DNA of 52,533 nt from Oscillospiraceae bacterium (GTDB lineage: Bacteria > Bacillota > Clostridia > Oscillospirales > Oscillospiraceae). The notes beneath the pieces were generated by a model. That model did no database searches and was not told the origin of the DNA. It saw nothing but the letters and a program-made list of their open reading frames with translations. The translations under genes were made by a program, and so were the position numbers. Location of the stretch: assembly GCA_015067435.1 (NCBI GenBank), contig SVMM01000021.1:1-52533 (forward strand), read 5' to 3'. Below are positions 7,823-16,415 of the stretch, piece after piece. How positions within the stretch are numbered: position 1 is the first letter of the stretch; each line of letters opens with the position of its first letter.

Positions 7823-8386
7823 ATGCGAGTGATTACCGGCTCGGCGCGGGGAAGGCGTCTGGGCGAGCTGAAGGGACAGGAGACGCGCCCCACCGCCGGA
7901 AAGGTCAAGGAGGGCGTGTTCAGCGCGCTGCAATTCGAGCTGGAGGGCCGGCGCGCGCTGGATCTCTTTGCCGGAACGGGGCAGATGGGCATCGAGGCGC
8001 TCTCCCGCGGCGCGAAGTCCTGCGTCTTCATTGACCGGCGCGCCGACGCCGCGCGGCTCGTGCAGGACAACCTTGCCGTCTGCGGGTTTTCGGACCGGGG
8101 TCAGGTTCTCTGCACGGACGCGATGACCTATCTCACGTCGCTGCGCGGCGCGAAGTTCGACCTGATCTTCCTCGACCCGCCCTACGCCGACGACGTGCTG
8201 GAGCGCGCCATCGCGCACATCGCGCGGTTTGACATTTTGGCGGAGCATGGTATAATCGTGGCGGAGTGCCCCGTGGACAAGACGCTGCCCGCCCTGTCCG
8301 CGCCGTACCGCATCCACCGCGAGTATCGCTACGGCAAGATCAAGGTGACGGTCTACCGCCGCGACGGAGAGGAGACGGACGCATGA
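7823..8386 (+). CDS. rsmD: 16S rRNA (guanine966-N2)-methyltransferase RsmD
   Basis: 187 residues, the family size. N-terminal MRVITGSARGRRL, the TRPT motif, SAM-binding LDLFAGTGQMGIEA (47-60) and the catalytic FLDPPY (116-121) are all present. It methylates G966 of 16S rRNA during small-subunit assembly. Start ATG 7823 follows a G-rich ribosome site. The stop overlaps the start of coaD (ATGA), the usual rsmD-coaD pairing. Confidence 0.95.
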   Translation: MRVITGSARGRRLGELKGQETRPTAGKVKEGVFSALQFELEGRRALDLFAGTGQMGIEALSRGAKSCVFIDRRADAARLVQDNLAVCGFSDRGQVLCTDAMTYLTSLRGAKFDLIFLDPPYADDVLERAIAHIARFDILAEHGIIVAECPVDKTLPALSAPYRIHREYRYGKIKVTVYRRDGEETDA

Positions 8387-8856
8387 GGATCGCAGTCTTC
8401 CCCGGCAGCTTCGACCCGGTCACGCTGGGACACATGGACGTCATTACCCGCGCTGCGGCGATGTTCGACCGGGTGTACATCTGCACGATGGTCAACGCGG
8501 GCAAGAGCCCGATGTTCACCACTGAGCAGCGCTTTGAGATGCTGCGCGCCGCGGTGGCGGAGCTCGACGGCGTGACGGCCGAGCTGTGGACGGGGCTGCT
8601 GGCGGACTACGCGCGCGAGCGCGGCGCGCGCTGGCTGGTCAAGGGCGTGCGCAGCGGCACCGACTTCGACGCGGAGTACGGCATGGCGCAGATCAACCGC
8701 TCGCTCGACGCGCAGCTCGACACCGTGCTGATCCCCTCGCGTCCGGAGCTGCTGCACATCAGCTCGTCCATGGTGCGCGAGATGATCCGATACAAAAGGC
8801 CGCTGGAGCCCTGTATGCCCCGGGCGGCGATAGAAGTGATGAAAGGATGGGGTTGA
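8383..8856 (+). CDS. coaD: Pantetheine-phosphate adenylyltransferase CoaD
   Basis: 157 residues. Nucleotidyltransferase motif PGSFDPVTLGH (7-17) and C-terminal ISSSMVRE (126-133) identify CoaD, which adenylates 4'-phosphopantetheine to dephospho-CoA. SD ggagagg lies ahead of ATG 8383, inside rsmD; start and stop overlap by four bases. The downstream coiled-coil gene starts 2 bases after its stop. Confidence 0.96.
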   Translation: MRIAVFPGSFDPVTLGHMDVITRAAAMFDRVYICTMVNAGKSPMFTTEQRFEMLRAAVAELDGVTAELWTGLLADYARERGARWLVKGVRSGTDFDAEYGMAQINRSLDAQLDTVLIPSRPELLHISSSMVREMIRYKRPLEPCMPRAAIEVMKGWG

Positions 8857-8858
8857 CG

Positions 8859-9395
8859 ATGGCAAACCGGGATGTGGAGAACCTCATTGATATGCTCTAC
8901 GACATGGTCAACGACGCGAAGAACATGCCCCTGAGCAGCGACAAGTGCGTCATCGACCGCGACGCCGCGCTTGACCTGCTCGACGAGATCCGCGCGGGGC
9001 TTCCGGCGGAGCTCAAGCGCGCGCAGGATCTGATCCAGGCGAAGGAGGACTACGTCAACTCCGCCAAGCGCGAGGTCGGCCGCATGATGCAGAAGGCGGA
9101 GAACGACGCCAAGAGCCGCGTGTCCGACAGCGAGGTGGTCGCCGCCGCGCGTGAGCGCGGGCACGAGATCATCCAGCGCGCGGAGGACCGCTCCAACGAG
9201 ATGTACCGCGTGGTCAACGAGTACACGGAGGACGCGCTGCGCCGCACGGAGGAGGCAATCCAGGCGGCGCTGGAAGAGGTGAAGCAGAGCCGCGTGCGCT
9301 TCCGCGCAGCCTCCGCCGCCAGACGGCAGAAGGATCGGGAGGAACTGAGCCGCTCTGCCAGAAAACCGGACAAGGAAACCGAAGAAAATTCGTGA
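8859..9395 (+). CDS. Coiled-coil protein downstream of coaD, ATP-synthase-B/H-subunit-like
   Basis: 178 residues, almost all helical and strongly charged, with heptad-like patterns from about residue 45 to 150 (ELKRAQDLIQAKEDYV, EEAIQAALEEVKQS). No catalytic motif and no membrane segment. Similar to the poorly characterised 'V-ATPase subunit H-like' coiled-coil proteins that follow coaD in many Clostridia; position suggests a link to envelope or division, but function is unknown. SD aaaggatgggg precedes ATG 8859. Confidence 0.75.
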   Translation: MANRDVENLIDMLYDMVNDAKNMPLSSDKCVIDRDAALDLLDEIRAGLPAELKRAQDLIQAKEDYVNSAKREVGRMMQKAENDAKSRVSDSEVVAAARERGHEIIQRAEDRSNEMYRVVNEYTEDALRRTEEAIQAALEEVKQSRVRFRAASAARRQKDREELSRSARKPDKETEENS

Positions 9396-9445
9396 TATTG
9401 CACAATGGATGTGCAGCGGAACAAGATTTAGAGACGTTTTTGCCG

Positions 9446-9482
9446 CCCTGCTACAAAATATTGTAGCAGGGTGCTTTTTTGT
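9446..9482 (+). terminator. Terminator of the rsmD-coaD operon
   Basis: An 11-bp perfect stem (9446-9456 with 9461-9471), loop aata, then a T-run at 9475-9482. Confidence 0.9.
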
Positions 9483-9549
9483 TTTTTAAAACCGAAACGG
9501 GCGTTTCACTTCGTCATCATTTCGACAAAAAACACGCAAGGATTTCTAC

Positions 9550-9578
9550 TTGCTTTTTATGTGAACCTCTCGTATACT
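9550..9578 (+). promoter_or_regulatory. Sigma-A promoter of the mraZ (dcw) operon
   Basis: TTGCTT (9550-9555), 17-bp spacer, TATACT (9573-9578), directly before the MraZ boxes. The gene-free stretch 9396-9767 holds the terminator above, this promoter, the boxes, and a 5' leader of roughly 180 bases with a weak GTTCC/GGAAC hairpin; nothing else is evident. Confidence 0.7.
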
Positions 9579-9589
9579 CAGAGGCAGAG

Positions 9590-9625
9590 GTGGGGGGAAG
9601 TGGTGAAAAGTGTTTTGACGTGGAG
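9590..9625 (+). promoter_or_regulatory. MraZ-box operator, four GTG repeats at 10-bp spacing
   Basis: GTGGGG (9590), GTGGTG (9600), GTGTTT (9610, degenerate) and GTGGAG (9620) recur exactly every 10 bp just downstream of the -10 element. Tandem TGGGN/GTGGNG repeats with one-helical-turn spacing are the known binding sites of MraZ, so autoregulation of the dcw operon is likely. Confidence 0.75.
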
Positions 9626-9767
9626 CCACATTCCCACAAAGTGAGCGCTGCGTGCAGCGGCGCTTGCCGAATGCAGTGAGAGTGGAGCCGTGCCTGTTCC
9701 TTCGAAAAAAGGGGGAACGGGAGGCTTTGCCCTCGTTCGCCGCATTTTTGAGGGGAGGTGAGCAACC

Positions 9768-10196
9768 GTGACCGGACAGTATCAACACAACATCGACGCG
9801 AAGGGGCGGCTGTTCATCCCCGCGAAGCTGCGCGAGGAGCTCGGCGGCACCTTCTATGTCACGGTGAGCACCGACGCCAAGCATACCGCCTTCCTCGCGG
9901 CGTACTCCGCGGAGGCGTGGGCGCGCCTGACGGAGAAGTTTGAAAGCCTGCCCTCCATCCAGACCAGACAGATGGTCGCCATCTTTGCCAACGCCGCCAA
10001 GTGCGAGCCGGACGCGCAGGGACGCATCCTGCTGCCGCGCGAGCTGCGCGATTATGCGGGCCTCGACAAGGAGGCCGTGGTCATCGGCGTGTCCAACCGC
10101 GCCGAGATCTGGAGCGCGGAGAAGTGGGCGAAGGAGGAGAGCGAGGCGCTCAACCCCGAGAACCTCGCCGCCGCCATGGCGGAGCTCGGTTTCTGA
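9768..10196 (+). CDS. mraZ: Transcriptional regulator MraZ
   Basis: 142 residues, two SpoVT-AbrB-like repeats: GQYQHNIDAKGRLFIPAK at the start and EPDAQGRILLPREL in the second half. MraZ is a ring-forming DNA-binding repressor of the division and cell-wall operon. Start is GTG 9768, preceded by ggggaggtg. First gene of the dcw operon; rsmH starts 1 base after its stop. Operator repeats are seen at 9590-9625. Confidence 0.95.
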   Translation: MTGQYQHNIDAKGRLFIPAKLREELGGTFYVTVSTDAKHTAFLAAYSAEAWARLTEKFESLPSIQTRQMVAIFANAAKCEPDAQGRILLPRELRDYAGLDKEAVVIGVSNRAEIWSAEKWAKEESEALNPENLAAAMAELGF

Positions 10197-10197
10197 T

Positions 10198-11145
10198 ATG
10201 GTATCAGAAAGCGATTACGGACACAAGAGCGTTTTGCTCGACGAGTGCCTTGACGCGCTCAACATCCGTCCCGACGGGATCTATGTCGACGGGACGCTCG
10301 GCCGCGCGGGCCATTCCTCGCAGATCGTGCGCCGCCTGAGCGGGGGCGGCAGGCTGATCGCGCTGGACCGCGACGAAACAGCGCTCGCCGCCGCACGGGA
10401 GCGGCTGGCGGAGTACATGGACCGCGTGACGCTGGTGCACAGCAACTTCAGCCGCCTCGGCGAGGTGCTGGACGAGCTGGGCGTCGCGGAGGCGGACGGG
10501 ATGCTCTTCGATCTCGGCGTGTCCTCGCCACAGCTCGACGACGCAAGCCGCGGGTTTTCCTATAAGCAGGACGCGCCGCTGGACATGCGCATGGACGCCG
10601 ATTCACCGCTGACGGCGCGCGAGCTGGTCAACGGCGCCCCCTACGAGGAGCTGCGCCGCATCCTGTACGAGTACGGCGAGGAGCGCTACGCGCCGCAGAT
10701 CGCGCGCGCCGTGTGCGCCGCGCGGGAGAAGAAACCCATCGAGACCACGCTGGAGCTTGCGGAGCTGATCCGCGGCGCGATGCCGCCGAAGGCGCTGCGC
10801 GAGAAGCAGCACCCCGCCAAGCGCAGCTTTCAGGCGTTGCGCATCGCCGTCAACGACGAGCTGGGCGAGCTGCCGCCGATGTTGGACGCCGCGCAGGCGC
10901 ATCTGCGTCCGGGCGGGCGGCTGGCGGTCATCACGTTCCACTCGCTGGAGGATCGCATCGTCAAGCAGCAGCTCAGGGAGCTGTCCACCGGTTGTATCTG
11001 TCCGCCGGAGTTCCCCGTTTGTGTGTGCGGGAGGACTCCGAAGTTGAGACTCGTCACGCGAAAGCCCATTTTGCCGGGCGAGGACGAGCTGGCGGAGAAT
11101 CCGCGCGCCCGCAGCGCGAAGCTGCGCGTCGCGGAGAAGTGCTGA
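10198..11145 (+). CDS. rsmH: 16S rRNA (cytosine1402-N4)-methyltransferase RsmH
   Basis: 315 residues, complete. Starts with GHKSVLLDECLDAL, has the SAM motif VDGTLGRAGHS, the DLGVSSPQLD motif and the C-terminal VITFHSLEDRIVKQ, all RsmH/MraW hallmarks. It methylates the ribosomal P-site base C1402. Start ATG 10198 is one base after mraZ; translation coupling is likely. CxC residues near the end (TGCICPPEFPVCVCG) match other Clostridial members. Confidence 0.96.
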   Translation: MVSESDYGHKSVLLDECLDALNIRPDGIYVDGTLGRAGHSSQIVRRLSGGGRLIALDRDETALAAARERLAEYMDRVTLVHSNFSRLGEVLDELGVAEADGMLFDLGVSSPQLDDASRGFSYKQDAPLDMRMDADSPLTARELVNGAPYEELRRILYEYGEERYAPQIARAVCAAREKKPIETTLELAELIRGAMPPKALREKQHPAKRSFQALRIAVNDELGELPPMLDAAQAHLRPGGRLAVITFHSLEDRIVKQQLRELSTGCICPPEFPVCVCGRTPKLRLVTRKPILPGEDELAENPRARSAKLRVAEKC

Positions 11146-11180
11146 AAGCACGTGTATTTTGGGAGAGAGGAGAGGGAGCC

Positions 11181-11759
11181 ATGGCACGCCGCCCCACCAG
11201 ACAAGCAAACTCCTACGGCAGATACGTCGCAGGCAACCTCGCCTATGACTACGACTATCTGGAACGCGAACGGCAGCGCCGGCGCGAACGGGAGCAGCGC
11301 GAGTACGCCGAGCGGCGCGCGCGGGAGACAACGCCCCGTCCGGAGCCGCGCAGAAAACCGGTCGCGCCGCCGAAGCACCGCGAGCGGATCCACGTCTCAC
11401 CCCTCGTCCTGTTCGGCTTCGCGGTCACGGCGGCGATGGTGGTCGTCCTGCTGATGAGCTACGCGCAGCTCGCCGCCATCTCCAACGACGTTGTGGGCAT
11501 GAAGAGCAAGCTCGCGACGCTGGAGGACGAGCATGTCGCGCTGGTCGGACGCTACGAGCGGACGTTCGACCTTTCGGCGATCAAGGAGGCGGCGGAGGCC
11601 GCGGGCATGGCGAAGCCCAGCGCCTCGCAGATCTACTACGTCGACCTCTCCTCGCCGGACAACGTGGTGCTCTATCAGCGCGCGGAAACAAGCGTCCTCG
11701 GCAGGGCGTTCGCCGCGGTGGGACAGAACGTCATCTCCGTTGTGGAATATTTCAAATGA
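11181..11759 (+). CDS. ftsL: Cell division protein FtsL-like
   Basis: 192 residues with the FtsL layout: a long basic cytoplasmic tail (1-75, rich in Arg/Glu), one membrane segment (about 76-95, LVLFGFAVTAAMVVVLLM), then a short heptad coiled coil (MKSKLATLEDEHVALVGRYE). FtsL bridges DivIB/FtsQ and the septal synthase. It is longer than typical FtsL because of the N-terminal tail. Start ATG 11181 follows gagagggagcc. Identity rests on layout and position between rsmH and pbp2. Confidence 0.85.
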   Translation: MARRPTRQANSYGRYVAGNLAYDYDYLERERQRRREREQREYAERRARETTPRPEPRRKPVAPPKHRERIHVSPLVLFGFAVTAAMVVVLLMSYAQLAAISNDVVGMKSKLATLEDEHVALVGRYERTFDLSAIKEAAEAAGMAKPSASQIYYVDLSSPDNVVLYQRAETSVLGRAFAAVGQNVISVVEYFK

Positions 11760-11770
11760 GAAGAACTATA

Positions 11771-11803
11771 CATAAGGGGTAAGGATGTTCCTTACTCCTT
11801 ATG
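11771..11803 (+). repeat. 15-bp inverted repeat between ftsL and the PBP2 gene
   Basis: Arms 11771-11785 and 11789-11803 pair fully as RNA (one G-U), loop tgt, with no T-run after it. It lies 25 bases before the pbp start and could protect mRNA ends or tune expression. Confidence 0.7.
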
Positions 11804-11828
11804 TCCATGAATAGGGAGGGACTTTTTC

Positions 11829-14054
11829 ATGGCGCAAGCCCCCAGAAGGAAACCGGACGCGGCGCGCCGCGCCAACCGGACCATCGGCCTGCGGACGCTT
11901 CTGCTGCTGGCTGTGTTCGGCGTGGCGGGCTTTGTTCTGCTGTTCTCCAAGCTCTATGAGTGGCAGATCACGCGGCACAACGAGCTGCAGCAGCTCGCCG
12001 TGCGCCAGCAGACGCTGCGCACGACCGTCGGCGCGTCCCGCGGTGCGATCTACGACCGCAACGGACGCACGCTCGCCATCTCGTCGACGGCGGAGAACGT
12101 GTGCATCTCGCCGCGCCAGATCAAAAGCGACGGACAGGATCAGGCGCTGATCGCCCAGTCGCTCGCGGCGATCCTGGGCGTGAGCGAGGAGAAGATCGTC
12201 AGCGACATGAACGTCGACACCAGCTACCGCGTCGTCAAGAAGCGCGTGGAGCAGGAGCAGGCGGATCAGGTGCGCGAATTCATCAACGAAAACGAGATCA
12301 CCGGCATCTTTTTCGAGCCGACCACAAAGCGCTACTATCCCTTCGGCTCGCTCGCGTCCAACGTCATCGGCTTCACCAACGAGGTCGGCGGCGCCTACGG
12401 GCTGGAGGCGGTGTACGACGAGCAGCTCAGCGGCGAGAGCGGCATGGTGGTCATGGCGAAGGACCGCGACGGCACGCCGATGCTCTACCAGTACGAGCAG
12501 TATTTCGACGCGCATGACGGCTGCTCGCTCCAGACGACCATCGACACCACCGTGCAGTATTATCTGGAAAAAGGCCTCTCGGAGCTGGAGGCGCGCTACG
12601 GCACGGGCAAGGGCGCGACGGGCATCGTGCTGGACGTCAAGACCTCTGCCATCCTCGCCATGGCGTCGCTGCCCAACTACGACCTCAACAGCCCTGGCAC
12701 GCTGTACAACGACTTCCTCACATGGGGCATGAGCGAGGGGGAGGTCACCGAAAAGCTCTCCGACCTTCGCTACAAGCAGTGGCGCAACAAGGCGATCAAC
12801 GACACCTACGAGCCCGGCTCCACGTTCAAGATCCTCACGCTGTCCATGGGGCTGGAGGAGGGCGTCATCAGCCTCAACTCCACCTTCGACTGCACGGGCG
12901 TGATCGAGGTCGAGAAGGAGGAGATCCACTGCTCCAATCGCGAGGGACACGGGGCGCAGACGCTGACCGAGGCGGCGGGGAACTCCTGCAACCCGGCGTT
13001 CATCAACATCGGCCTTCGCATCGGCAACCAGAAGTTCGTCGAGTACATGAACGCCTTCGGCCTGACGGAAAAGACCGGCATCGACACCACCGGCGAGGCG
13101 TCCGGTTTTATGAACGACGAGATCAACTACTCCAAGCTGGCGCTCGCGTGCTACGCCTTCGGTCAGAACTTCAACGTCACGCCCGTCGCGCTCGTCGCGG
13201 CGCAGGCGGCGTGCATCAACGGCGGCTATCTCCGCGCGCCCTACATCGTCGAGCAGGTGACGGACGCGGAGGGCAGCGTGACCTATCAGCACGACAACAC
13301 CCCGCTGCGGCAGGTCATATCCGAGGAGACCAGCGCCACCGTGCGCAAGATCCTCGAATACGTCGTCTCCGACGGCACGGGCAAGAACGGCAAGGTCGCC
13401 GGCTACCGCATCGGCGGCAAGACCGGCACGGCGGATAAGGTCGGCGGCAACGTCATCGTCTCTTTCGTGTGCTTTGCGCCGGCGGACGACCCGCAGGTCA
13501 TTATGCTGCTGACGCTTGACGAGCCGAGCAAGTACACCGGCACCTACGTCTCCGGCGGCAACATGGTCGCGCCGGTGGCGAGCAGCGTCATGGCGGAGCT
13601 TCTGCCGTACCTCGGCATCGAGCCCACCTACAGCGCGGAGGAGCTGGTCGGCGCGGACGTCGCGGTGCCCAACCTCGTCGGCGAGAGCGCCGCGCAGGCG
13701 AAAAGCAAGCTCATCGAGGCGGGCTTCGGCTGCCGCATCATCGGAGATGGCGACACGGTCACGGATCAGACGCCCGTGGGCGGCGCCATCGTGCCGAACA
13801 ACGCCGAGATCCTGCTCTACTGCGGTGAGGAGAAGCCGGATGCGCCCTGCGTCGTGCCGAACGTCATCGGCGACAGCGCGTCGGTCGCGAACCAGAAGCT
13901 GACGAACGCGGGACTGATCATGTCGATCTCCGGCGCGACGAACCGCAGCTCCGCCACCGTACACGCGATCTCCCAGTCCGAGGAGCCGGGCAAGGAGGTC
14001 ACGGCGGGCACGGTCGTGCGCGTCCAGCTCAGCGACAGTTCGGTGACGGATTGA
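11829..14054 (+). CDS. Penicillin-binding protein 2, PASTA type (FtsI/SpoVD/PBP2B-like)
   Basis: 741 residues. One N-terminal membrane segment (20-41), a dimerisation domain, and a transpeptidase domain with all three motifs: SxxK as STFK (Ser331 nucleophile), SxN as SCN (386-388) and KTG (531-533). Two PASTA repeats fill about 610-741 (VPNLVGESAAQAKSKL and VPNVIGDSASVANQKL). It cross-links septal (or spore cortex) peptidoglycan with FtsW. PASTA tails occur both in vegetative PBP2x/PBP2B and SpoVD; only one such gene is here, so the vegetative role is more likely. SD gggaggg lies before ATG 11829. Confidence 0.93.
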   Translation: MAQAPRRKPDAARRANRTIGLRTLLLLAVFGVAGFVLLFSKLYEWQITRHNELQQLAVRQQTLRTTVGASRGAIYDRNGRTLAISSTAENVCISPRQIKSDGQDQALIAQSLAAILGVSEEKIVSDMNVDTSYRVVKKRVEQEQADQVREFINENEITGIFFEPTTKRYYPFGSLASNVIGFTNEVGGAYGLEAVYDEQLSGESGMVVMAKDRDGTPMLYQYEQYFDAHDGCSLQTTIDTTVQYYLEKGLSELEARYGTGKGATGIVLDVKTSAILAMASLPNYDLNSPGTLYNDFLTWGMSEGEVTEKLSDLRYKQWRNKAINDTYEPGSTFKILTLSMGLEEGVISLNSTFDCTGVIEVEKEEIHCSNREGHGAQTLTEAAGNSCNPAFINIGLRIGNQKFVEYMNAFGLTEKTGIDTTGEASGFMNDEINYSKLALACYAFGQNFNVTPVALVAAQAACINGGYLRAPYIVEQVTDAEGSVTYQHDNTPLRQVISEETSATVRKILEYVVSDGTGKNGKVAGYRIGGKTGTADKVGGNVIVSFVCFAPADDPQVIMLLTLDEPSKYTGTYVSGGNMVAPVASSVMAELLPYLGIEPTYSAEELVGADVAVPNLVGESAAQAKSKLIEAGFGCRIIGDGDTVTDQTPVGGAIVPNNAEILLYCGEEKPDAPCVVPNVIGDSASVANQKLTNAGLIMSISGATNRSSATVHAISQSEEPGKEVTAGTVVRVQLSDSSVTD

Positions 14055-14141
14055 CGGGGAGACGCGGGGAAGCCCGCTTTCCGGTGTTTGTGTGTGGGAT
14101 ATGCAAAAGATACGCCGGGGCGCCGGCGGAGGAGGAAGAAC

Positions 14142-15131
14142 ATGAAGACGATTTTGGCCTGCGTTCTGAGCTTTGCGGTGGCCGCTGTTGTGGGGCGGTT
14201 CCTTGTCCCGTGGCTCAGGAAGCTCAAGGCGGGGCAGGAGATCCGCGAGGACGGCCCCACGTGGCACAATGCCAAGGCGGGCACGCCGACGATGGGCGGG
14301 CTGATGTTCATCGCGGGCATCTTTGCCGCCATCCTCATCGTTGGCTGGCCGGATATGATGCGCGGCGATTTCAAGCACCTCTACATCTTCGGCTTCGCGC
14401 TGATTTTCGGCATCATCGGCTTTCTGGACGACTTTGAGAAGGTCATCCACCACCGCAATCTGGGGCTGACCTCGATCCAGAAGTTCCTGCTTCAGCTTGC
14501 CGCGGCCGTGGCGTTTCTGGCGCTGATGCGCTACGAGCGGCTGCTGACGCCGAACCTGTACGTCCCGTTCTGGAACACGCAGATCGTCCTCAGCTGGCCC
14601 GTGTACATGGTTTTTGCCGCCTTCGTCATCGTTGGCACGGTCAACGCCGTCAACATCACCGACGGTATCGACGGCCTCGCCGGCAGTGTGACGGTGCCGG
14701 TGGGACTGTTCTTCGCGGTTGTCGCGGCGTGGCGGCCGGAGCTTTCGCAGCTGGGCGTCTTCGCCGGCGCGCTGGTGGGCGGACTGCTCGGCTTTCTCAT
14801 TTACAACTTCCACCCCGCGAAGGTGTTCATGGGCGACACCGGCTCGCTGTTCCTCGGCGGGACGGTGGCGGCGCTCGCCTTTGCCTACGATATGCCGCTG
14901 GTGCTCATTCCCGTCGGCTTCGTCTACATCTGCGAGACGATGTCGGACATTTTGCAGGTGGGCTACTTCAAGCTGACCCACGGCAAGCGCCTGTTCAAGA
15001 TGGCGCCGCTGCACCACCACTTCGAGCTGTGCGGCTGGAGCGAGGTGAAGCTCGTCGCGGTGTTCACCACCGTCAGCGCGCTGTGCTGCTTCGCCGCGGC
15101 GCTGGGCGTGTTTGACCGGTATCGCTTCTGA
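14142..15131 (+). CDS. mraY: Phospho-N-acetylmuramoyl-pentapeptide-transferase MraY
   Basis: 329 residues, about ten hydrophobic segments. Key motifs: GPTWHNAKAGTPTMGG at the N-terminus, ITDGIDGLAG with the catalytic aspartates, FMGDTGSLFLG and the cytoplasmic HHH segment APLHHHFEL. It forms lipid I from UDP-MurNAc-pentapeptide and undecaprenyl phosphate. SD ggaggaagaa precedes ATG 14142. murD, usually next, is missing; ftsW follows after a GC-rich hairpin. Confidence 0.96.
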   Translation: MKTILACVLSFAVAAVVGRFLVPWLRKLKAGQEIREDGPTWHNAKAGTPTMGGLMFIAGIFAAILIVGWPDMMRGDFKHLYIFGFALIFGIIGFLDDFEKVIHHRNLGLTSIQKFLLQLAAAVAFLALMRYERLLTPNLYVPFWNTQIVLSWPVYMVFAAFVIVGTVNAVNITDGIDGLAGSVTVPVGLFFAVVAAWRPELSQLGVFAGALVGGLLGFLIYNFHPAKVFMGDTGSLFLGGTVAALAFAYDMPLVLIPVGFVYICETMSDILQVGYFKLTHGKRLFKMAPLHHHFELCGWSEVKLVAVFTTVSALCCFAAALGVFDRYRF

Positions 15132-15137
15132 CGCCCA

Positions 15138-15157
15138 GCCGCGCCGGAGGGCGCGGC
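15138..15157 (+). repeat. Intercistronic hairpin between mraY and ftsW
   Basis: gccgcgcc (15138-15145) pairs with ggcgcggc (15150-15157), loop ggag, followed by A's rather than T's. It occupies the place where murD normally lies. Confidence 0.5.
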
Positions 15158-15188
15158 GCAAAAAAAACCGAAGGAAAGGAGGGACGGC

Positions 15189-16403
15189 ATGACCAGCGAG
15201 GAACGCGAGCTCAAGCGCCAGGAACGCGAGCGCAGGCGCCGGGAGATCGAACACAAGCGCGCGATCGAGAACGCCGCGAAGGAAGCGGGACGCGGGCCGC
15301 TTGACGTGCCCTTCCTCCTGCTGACGCTCCTGCTCACGGGCGTGGGGCTCATCATGCTTTTCTCCGCGAGCTTTCCCTCCGCGTACTACGAAAGCGGCAA
15401 CCCGGCGTATTACTTCATCCGCCAGTCGATCTTTGCCGCGCTGGGCATCACCGCGATGTTCCTGATCGGACGCATCAACTACGAGCGCTACCGCGCCGTG
15501 TCGAAGATGATCCTGTTCATCTCCATCGTGCTGCTCATCGCCGTGCTGATCCCGGGCGTCGGCACCGGCCGCGTGACGCACGGCGCGCAGCGCTGGATCC
15601 GCGCCATCGGCCCCATCCCGAAGTTCCAGCCCTCTGAGGTCGCGAAGATGGGCATCATCCTCTACTTTGCGGACAGTATCTCCAAGAAGAAGGAGCGGAT
15701 GCACACCATCCGCTACGGTATTTTGCCCTACGCCTTTATCCTCGGCATCATCGCGGTGCTGATGATGCTGGAACCGCACCTCTCCGGCACGATCCTGATC
15801 GTCGGCATCGGCGCGATGATGATGTTCGTCGGCGGCATCCAACTGTACTGGCTCGTCATCGGCGCGGGCGGCGCGGGCATGGTCGCCTACGCGTTTATGA
15901 CGGGCATCATCAAATACAACTCCTCGCGCATCGCCATCTGGCTCGACCCGCTCAACCCGGAGTTTATGCAGGGCAAGGGCTATCAGACGCGGCAGAGCCT
16001 GCTGGCCATCGGCTCGGGCGGCCTGCTGGGCGTCGGGCTGGGGCGCAGCCGCCAGAAGTTCCTGTATCTGCCCGAGGAGCACAACGACTTCATCTTCTCC
16101 ATCGTCTGCGAGGAGCTGGGGCTGATCGGCGCGACGCTCATCATGGCGCTGTTCGCCCTGCTCATCATCCGCGGCTACTGGATCGCGCTGCACGCGCGCG
16201 ACCGCTTCGGCGCGCTTCTGGCGGTGGGCGTGACAACGCAGATTGCCTTACAGGTTTTCCTGAACATCGCCGTGGTGTCGAACCTGATCCCGAACACGGG
16301 CATTTCGCTTCCGTTTTTCAGCTACGGCGGCACGGCGCTGGCGATCCAGCTGGCGGAGATGGGCGTTGTCTTGAGTGTGTCAAGGCAAATGCCGCCTTCA
16401 TAG
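15189..16403 (+). CDS. ftsW: SEDS-family septal glycosyltransferase FtsW
   Basis: 404 residues: a charged N-terminal tail of about 37 residues (many Arg/Glu) and about ten membrane segments. SEDS signatures include GARRW-type HGAQRWI, FQPSEVAKMG, YQTRQSLLAIGSGG and the C-terminal NTGISLPFFSYGGTA. Polymerises lipid II with the PBP2 encoded just upstream. FtsW rather than RodA is chosen from dcw position. SD aaaggaggg precedes ATG 15189. murG starts 12 bases after the stop. Confidence 0.93.
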   Translation: MTSEERELKRQERERRRREIEHKRAIENAAKEAGRGPLDVPFLLLTLLLTGVGLIMLFSASFPSAYYESGNPAYYFIRQSIFAALGITAMFLIGRINYERYRAVSKMILFISIVLLIAVLIPGVGTGRVTHGAQRWIRAIGPIPKFQPSEVAKMGIILYFADSISKKKERMHTIRYGILPYAFILGIIAVLMMLEPHLSGTILIVGIGAMMMFVGGIQLYWLVIGAGGAGMVAYAFMTGIIKYNSSRIAIWLDPLNPEFMQGKGYQTRQSLLAIGSGGLLGVGLGRSRQKFLYLPEEHNDFIFSIVCEELGLIGATLIMALFALLIIRGYWIALHARDRFGALLAVGVTTQIALQVFLNIAVVSNLIPNTGISLPFFSYGGTALAIQLAEMGVVLSVSRQMPPS

Positions 16404-16415
16404 GAGGGGCATTGA

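Noticed and set aside
11799-16193. A very long open frame on the minus strand across the PBP2, mraY and ftsW genes
   Set aside because: It is antisense to three certain genes, has repetitive His/Arg/Asp-rich sequence without family features, and such shadow frames arise from GC-rich codon use.
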